A DNA stretch of 10,968 nucleotides from Lunatibacter sp038209145 (GTDB lineage: Bacteria; Bacteroidota; Bacteroidia; Cytophagales; Cyclobacteriaceae). The DNA lies in assembly GCA_038209145.1 (NCBI GenBank), contig JBBQXZ010000158.1:1-10968 (forward strand), in the 5' to 3' direction. Both the position numbers and the translations under genes were made by a program. Every line of letters begins with the position of its first letter. Position 1 is the first letter of the stretch. The notes under the pieces were generated by a model, which worked only from the letters and a program-made list of their open reading frames with translations, made no database searches and was not told the DNA's origin. Of this stretch, positions 6,591 through 10,968 are shown piece after piece.

Positions 6591-6623
6591 AAATCAGCTG
6601 TCCAATAAGCAGACAGCTGATTT
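6583..6623 (-). terminator. Intrinsic terminator downstream of susD-like gene
   Basis: On the - strand the stem AAATCAGCTGTC/GACAGCTGATTT (arms 6612-6623 and 6591-6602, perfect, 9-base loop) is followed by a T-rich tail starting with six T (6593 to 6588) and continuing CTAATTTTT. It begins 7 bases after the susD-like stop at 6631. It should end or reduce transcription coming from SusC/SusD before GH32, so GH32 needs read-through or its own promoter. No perfect TAnnTTTG box was found for GH32. Confidence 0.85.
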
Positions 6624-6630
6624 AGTAGGC

Positions 6631-8373
6631 CTAATAGCCTGAATTCTGTTGATACACACCTCTTGTAAAATCAATTTCCCTTTGGGGAATGGGATAATAT
6701 TCATCCCTACCGGAAGTAAATTGGGCATTGGAGAGAAAATCCCTTTTCACCCTTTCCTTGGCCAGGTAATCATTAAGGACTGTCGCTGCTTCCCCCCATC
6801 TTACCAAATCAAAAAAGCGGCTGCCTTCCATGGCAAATTCCATTCTCCTTTCAAATTTTAATGCCTTCCAGGCAAAAACCTTGTTGGGAAAAGATTCATA
6901 AGGGGCAACACGGTATATATCCGAAGCCCCAGCAGACAAAGGCCTCTGGGTACTTGCAGCTGCTCTTTCCCTTACCTCATTGATCAATGGCAATGCTTCA
7001 TTCCATCGGTTAAGTTGAATCAAGGCCTCGGCTTTGAAGAGAAGCACATCGGCATACCGGATAAAATCTATGTTTTTGGAAGTTCCTATAAATGGACCTT
7101 CTTTTACATAACAGGAGCAATCCGGTGCCTGTTGTTCCTTCATGTTGCCAAAATAGCCATATACGCCGGGATCTCTTGCCCAGCTAAAATTATAGATCAT
7201 ATCTCCACTTTGGTTAACGGTATTTCGGTATTTGAAGGGTCTACCTGGTATCCCAACCGTATGGTCAATCCTCGGATCTACCGTTAGCCCACTTCCTGGC
7301 GTGGAGGTGCCATCGGGACCTACAGTACTAAAAATATCCTGTTCATTAAAGGTATCCAAAAGGGGTAAACCATCCGCACCTGTTTTAAAGGCATTGACCA
7401 TATTCTGACTGGCTAGGTGGAAACCGCAACAACCATATAATCCGGTACCATGGGGAGAGTTCAATCCGGTAACATAGCTAACCCTACTTACCACGGTTCC
7501 GTCATTTATGGAAAACTGGATTGCCCAAATAGATTCTGGGCCATTGTCGTGTCCGTCCAGAAAATTATTGCCAAAATCCGGTTCCAAGGCCCCTGTTACC
7601 TCATCTGCATATTGAATGACTTCTTCTAATCGGGCAGCATTGATGTTGGTCACCTGATGCTGGTCGTTTTGTTCATAAGCCTGATATAGCCTTACTTTGG
7701 CCAGATAAGCCGCCGCAGCATTCCTGTCGGCTCGGCCTACTTCGCCCTGCGATTGCGGCAGGTTGTTATAAGCGAACAAGAAATCACCGGCAATTATATT
7801 CCACAGTTCATCATTGGGGATATCATTGGTCACCTGAGCTATTTCTTCCTGGCTTAAGCCCTCCAAGATATAAGGGATTTTTTTAAAGAGCACCTTCAAC
7901 ATAAAATGGGAATGTGCCCTGAGGAACCTAAGCTCTGCCTGTCTTAATGTCTTGTTTTCATATTCTTCAGCAGGTATTTCATTGATTACAGAAAGGGCAA
8001 AATTGGCTCTGGAAATGGCTTTGTAATAATTTGTCCAAGTACGGGGAGCCATGAAATCTCCCTGGTCCGGGATGGTCAAGTTATACTGTTCATACCGGTC
8101 TATTTCACCGACATCCCCACGTCCACCGCCTCCTTTGTAGGCATCGTCAGAACGTACACTTCCATAAACCCACTGTGAAGTCAACGGCCCAACCATTTCA
8201 TCATTACCGATACCGGCATAGGCAGCAATCACCAGCCCTTCAGCATTTCCGGGAGTGGCCACATTTTCACTGGACAAAACCCCTCTTGGTTCGTACTCCA
8301 GAAAATCTCCGGAACAGGATCCCAAGGTGAGTGAAACCAGGATCATCAATAGATATAAATTATCGTTTTTCAT
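6631..8373 (-). CDS. SusD/RagB-family outer-membrane glycan-binding lipoprotein
   Basis: This 580-residue protein is a SusD-like lipoprotein that caps the SusC channel and binds oligosaccharides at the cell surface. The leader MKNDNLYLLMILVSLTLGS precedes Cys20 (lipobox LGSC), followed by SGDFLEYEPRG, the usual SusD N-terminus. The helical tetratricopeptide-like N-terminal region includes RTWTNYYKAISRANFAL (about 111-127) and LRFLRAHSHFMLKVLF (about 148-163). The C-terminal RagB/SusD domain includes IRYADVLLFKAEALIQLNRW (about 438-457), FERRMEFAMEGSRFFDLVRW (507-526) and the closing YYPIPQREI. It is full length. An oddity is the cysteine pairs CC at 315-316 and CSC at 419-421, in addition to the lipid cysteine. 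It starts 12 bases after the SusC stop, so the two are co-transcribed, and a strong terminator follows it. The ligand is inferred as fructan only from the neighbouring GH32. Confidence 0.95.
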   Translation of the reverse strand: MKNDNLYLLMILVSLTLGSCSGDFLEYEPRGVLSSENVATPGNAEGLVIAAYAGIGNDEMVGPLTSQWVYGSVRSDDAYKGGGGRGDVGEIDRYEQYNLTIPDQGDFMAPRTWTNYYKAISRANFALSVINEIPAEEYENKTLRQAELRFLRAHSHFMLKVLFKKIPYILEGLSQEEIAQVTNDIPNDELWNIIAGDFLFAYNNLPQSQGEVGRADRNAAAAYLAKVRLYQAYEQNDQHQVTNINAARLEEVIQYADEVTGALEPDFGNNFLDGHDNGPESIWAIQFSINDGTVVSRVSYVTGLNSPHGTGLYGCCGFHLASQNMVNAFKTGADGLPLLDTFNEQDIFSTVGPDGTSTPGSGLTVDPRIDHTVGIPGRPFKYRNTVNQSGDMIYNFSWARDPGVYGYFGNMKEQQAPDCSCYVKEGPFIGTSKNIDFIRYADVLLFKAEALIQLNRWNEALPLINEVRERAAASTQRPLSAGASDIYRVAPYESFPNKVFAWKALKFERRMEFAMEGSRFFDLVRWGEAATVLNDYLAKERVKRDFLSNAQFTSGRDEYYPIPQREIDFTRGVYQQNSGY

Positions 8374-8385
8374 GAGATGTATTTT

Positions 8386-10968
8386 TTAGAAATTTGCGTT
8401 AAGTCCAATCGAAAACACAGTTGGCACAGGAATCCTGTTAACATCCGTACGTTCAGGATCAGATCCAATGTAGTTTTTGGGAGTAAACCAGATCAAGTTC
8501 TCTCCCTGAAAATATGCCCTTAAACCGCTTACTCCGGACCATTTCTCCAAAATGGAATTGGGAAGAGAATAACCTACCTGCAAATTTCGAATTTTGAAAT
8601 AGGAATTGTTTCTATACAGGTAATCGGAGGTTTGGGTATCGTTGAAGGCCAAAGAAAGTGAAGGAATATCAGAACCCGTGTTACCCGGTGTCCATGCATT
8701 TAGAATACCAAGTCCTGCATTTTCCCTTCCCTGCACAAAATTATTCCAGAAAATATAGGGGTCAAGCCCTATTCTTCCAGCTACCCCTGATCCAAAAATG
8801 GAAAAATCCAGGTTTTTATAATTCAGGTTAATCCCCAATCCATACTCCAAAGCTGGTAAGGTGTTTCCTATAAAATCCCGGTCGTCTGAGTCGATTACCC
8901 CATCATTGTTCAGGTCCATAAACCGGATTCCTCCTGGTCTTGCACCTACCTGTGTGGGGCTGGAATTTACCTCCTCCTGACTCTGGAACAATCCATCCGA
9001 CCTAAACCCAAAGATGGAAAACTGGGATTGACCGATGATGGAATTTTCTGCCGTTCCGGGAAATGCCGCTCTGACCTCCTCCGGAAGAAACGTGATTTTA
9101 TCCTGGAAGGCACCAAAGTTGGTGTTTACAGTAACGGTCAGTCCATTATCCATTGATTTGGTATAGCCCAGAGATAATTCCCAACCTTGGGTTGAGGTGG
9201 AAGCCCCGTTCAAAACCCTTTGTTGGCCTTCCCCGATTACCGAGGCAATCGGTGGTCGGGTCAGGATATCGCTGGTTTTCCTGGAAAAGAAGTCAAAGGA
9301 ACCAAAAACAGCATAGTTAAAAAGACTAAAGTCCATGCCCAGGTTCCATTCTTTCGTGGTCTCCCATTTCAGGTTGGGGTTTTCGGCTTGGATGGACACA
9401 AATCCGGAAGGCAAATTACCTGTACCGTTGCCATTGATATCATAGGCAGTTCCTACATTATAATAAATTTCAAAGAATCCATTAATAAATTGGGATTGAT
9501 TGGGGCCATACCTTGATTCATACAGGCCAAATCTGGCAAGATCACCAATCTCCTGATTACCCACTTCACCATATCCAGCCCTGAATTTTAGATCCGAGAT
9601 GCTTTCGGCGTTTTTCATAAACTGTTCTTCACTGATTCTCCAACCGACGGTGGCAGCGGGAAAAACACCATACCTGAAGTTTCTTCCAAATCGGGAAGAA
9701 CCATCCCTTCTGATGGTAAAGGAAGTCAGGTATTTGTCCTGATAAGCATAGTTGAGTTTTCCAAACTGGGATAACAATCGGCTACCTGTTGCATTTCCGG
9801 TATTGGTTCTGGCCCCTGTCGCCGCATCATGAACAAAATAAAATTCCGTCTCGACCGCAAAACCATTGGAGATGGAAACAAGACTGGAGAAATCATCCTT
9901 TATGGATTCTGTACCTAGAAGTGCTTCAAATCTATGTTCTCCTTTTTCCAGCCTATAATTAAGCGTGTTGGAAAAAACAAGACTTGAAAAATCATTGGTG
10001 TCGTGGATCAGTCGGTTATTAGTTCTTGTGATAAATCCGTTATTAACCCTTGGTTCGATGTCCTTTCGGTGAAAATCATTGTAATCAATTCCAAGACTAG
10101 TTCTAAACGTAAGGTTCTCCAGGATACTCCATTCCGCAAAAACATTTCCGTAGAAGTTATTCCTTTGGGTATTGTCCCATCTGTTGAGATATTGCATCAA
10201 TACGGGATTGTTCCTGTCCGAATAACCTGCACCCAAGGGTCCGGCAAACTCACCATTACTGTCTCTGAGTGGTATGGTAGGAGCCAGGGTTATGGCTAGT
10301 CCCGGAGTTGGGGCACTTCCTACGTCAGGCGTGGCCAGGGTTTCGTTGGAAGTAGAAAACTGAGAATTAATCCCTAATTTGACCTTATCGTTGAACAAAT
10401 AGGTGTTGGCATTTATCCGTCCGGTGTACCTTTCGAAATCTGTATATTTCAGTATACCAGTATTTACGAAATGGCCTAGATTAATCATCAGAGAGGATTT
10501 TTCCGAATTAGTTGCCACCGTTAATTCGTTATTGTAAACATATCCAGTCTTATAGGTTTCATCCTGCCAATCCGTGTCTCCGGCAGGCACATCCTGGTTA
10601 CCTCCTACAAATGGCCGCACCGTAACCCCGTTTAGAACGGGATTGTTGAAATCACGATTCCAATCGAAGTTATAAATTTCCCCATAACCGCCAGTAGGAT
10701 CTGCACCATCATTGACCGAAGCTCTCCAGAGTGCCTCTCCTCTTTGTACCGCATTGAGCATGTCGTACCGCTGCCTTCTTTCGGATAGCACGGAAACATT
10801 CGAATTAACGGTAACCGTCAATCTTTCTGCCCCTGCTGACCTGTTTTTGGTAGTCACCACGATCACCCCATTGGCCGCCCTTGATCCATAGATAGAAGAA
10901 GCTGAAGCATCTTTAAGTACCTGTACGGATTCAATTGCTTCTGGATTGAGACTTGCAAAAACTTCTTG
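8386..10968 (-). CDS. SusC/RagA-family TonB-dependent transporter (5' partial)
   Basis: The frame is open to the right edge, giving 860 visible residues. The N-terminus (signal peptide, carboxypeptidase-regulatory-like domain, TonB box and first part of the plug, probably 150-250 residues) is missing. The rightmost visible sequence contains VLKDASASSIYGSRAANGV followed by IVVTTKN, the end of the SusC plug signature, so the GTG at 10864-10866 is an internal valine and not a start. The remainder is the outer-membrane beta-barrel, ending in the aromatic FSIGLNANF required for barrel insertion. A DLNNDGVIDSDDRDFIG loop (about 8868-8920) resembles the calcium-binding-like loop common in SusC proteins. 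The transporter would import oligosaccharides across the outer membrane using TonB energy, together with the SusD partner encoded 12 bases downstream. Substrate cannot be read directly; fructo-oligosaccharides are inferred from the GH32 neighbour. Promoter and regulator lie beyond the window. Confidence 0.95.
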   Translation of the reverse strand, partial: QEVFASLNPEAIESVQVLKDASASSIYGSRAANGVIVVTTKNRSAGAERLTVTVNSNVSVLSERRQRYDMLNAVQRGEALWRASVNDGADPTGGYGEIYNFDWNRDFNNPVLNGVTVRPFVGGNQDVPAGDTDWQDETYKTGYVYNNELTVATNSEKSSLMINLGHFVNTGILKYTDFERYTGRINANTYLFNDKVKLGINSQFSTSNETLATPDVGSAPTPGLAITLAPTIPLRDSNGEFAGPLGAGYSDRNNPVLMQYLNRWDNTQRNNFYGNVFAEWSILENLTFRTSLGIDYNDFHRKDIEPRVNNGFITRTNNRLIHDTNDFSSLVFSNTLNYRLEKGEHRFEALLGTESIKDDFSSLVSISNGFAVETEFYFVHDAATGARTNTGNATGSRLLSQFGKLNYAYQDKYLTSFTIRRDGSSRFGRNFRYGVFPAATVGWRISEEQFMKNAESISDLKFRAGYGEVGNQEIGDLARFGLYESRYGPNQSQFINGFFEIYYNVGTAYDINGNGTGNLPSGFVSIQAENPNLKWETTKEWNLGMDFSLFNYAVFGSFDFFSRKTSDILTRPPIASVIGEGQQRVLNGASTSTQGWELSLGYTKSMDNGLTVTVNTNFGAFQDKITFLPEEVRAAFPGTAENSIIGQSQFSIFGFRSDGLFQSQEEVNSSPTQVGARPGGIRFMDLNNDGVIDSDDRDFIGNTLPALEYGLGINLNYKNLDFSIFGSGVAGRIGLDPYIFWNNFVQGRENAGLGILNAWTPGNTGSDIPSLSLAFNDTQTSDYLYRNNSYFKIRNLQVGYSLPNSILEKWSGVSGLRAYFQGENLIWFTPKNYIGSDPERTDVNRIPVPTVFSIGLNANF

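Noticed and set aside
10864..10866. GTG as start of the SusC-like protein
   Set aside because: The upstream codons to the right edge encode the SusC plug signature in the same frame, so the gene is cut by the window.

Overview
The window looks like part of a polysaccharide utilisation locus (PUL) from a marine or soil Bacteroidota. A member of the Cyclobacteriaceae (Cyclobacterium, Echinicola or Algoriphagus relatives) is a plausible but unproven source. The main evidence is an adjacent SusC-like TonB-dependent transporter and SusD-like lipoprotein, lipoprotein leaders on three secreted proteins, a perfect Bacteroidota -7 box (TAnnTTTG) upstream of one gene, and the general absence of Shine-Dalgarno sequences.

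Layout from left to right. (1) A secreted right-handed beta-helix protein on the + strand is cut by the left edge; its signal peptide is visible. (2) About 840 bases without a convincing gene hold a perfect 12-bp-arm palindrome, a 26-base direct repeat spaced 66 bases apart, and one copy of an ATCGAAC-containing motif. (3) An AlkA-type DNA-3-methyladenine glycosylase lies on the + strand. (4) Converging on it with only 4 bases between stops is an S1-family sulfatase lipoprotein on the - strand. (5) A 344-base gap holds two hairpins and another copy of the ATCGAAC motif. (6) A GH32 fructan hydrolase lipoprotein (-) follows. (7) A 118-base gap contains a clear intrinsic terminator and an AT-rich hairpin. 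(8) The SusD-like lipoprotein (-) comes next. (9) The SusC-like transporter (-) starts 12 bases from SusD and runs off the right edge without its N-terminus.

Transcription of the PUL part runs right to left: SusC, SusD, [terminator], GH32, sulfatase. SusC/SusD would bind and import oligosaccharides across the outer membrane. GH32, with the family's full catalytic set, would cut beta-fructofuranosyl linkages (levan, inulin or sucrose-type substrates), probably at the cell surface. The sulfatase would remove sulfate esters. The combination of sulfatase and GH32 is the most interesting feature, because sulfated fructan is not a standard substrate; the sulfatase may instead belong to a different substrate or a neighbouring locus. 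The beta-helix protein could be another carbohydrate-active enzyme, but it is on the other strand and separated by a DNA-repair gene, so its membership in the PUL is uncertain.

No fructokinase, inner-membrane sugar transporter, or PUL regulator (hybrid two-component, SusR-like or ECF sigma/anti-sigma) is visible; these may lie beyond the right edge. No RNA genes, CRISPR arrays, intact insertion sequences or phage genes were seen. I did not find an evidently new biological system; the less explained parts are the intergenic repeats and the sulfatase/fructanase pairing.
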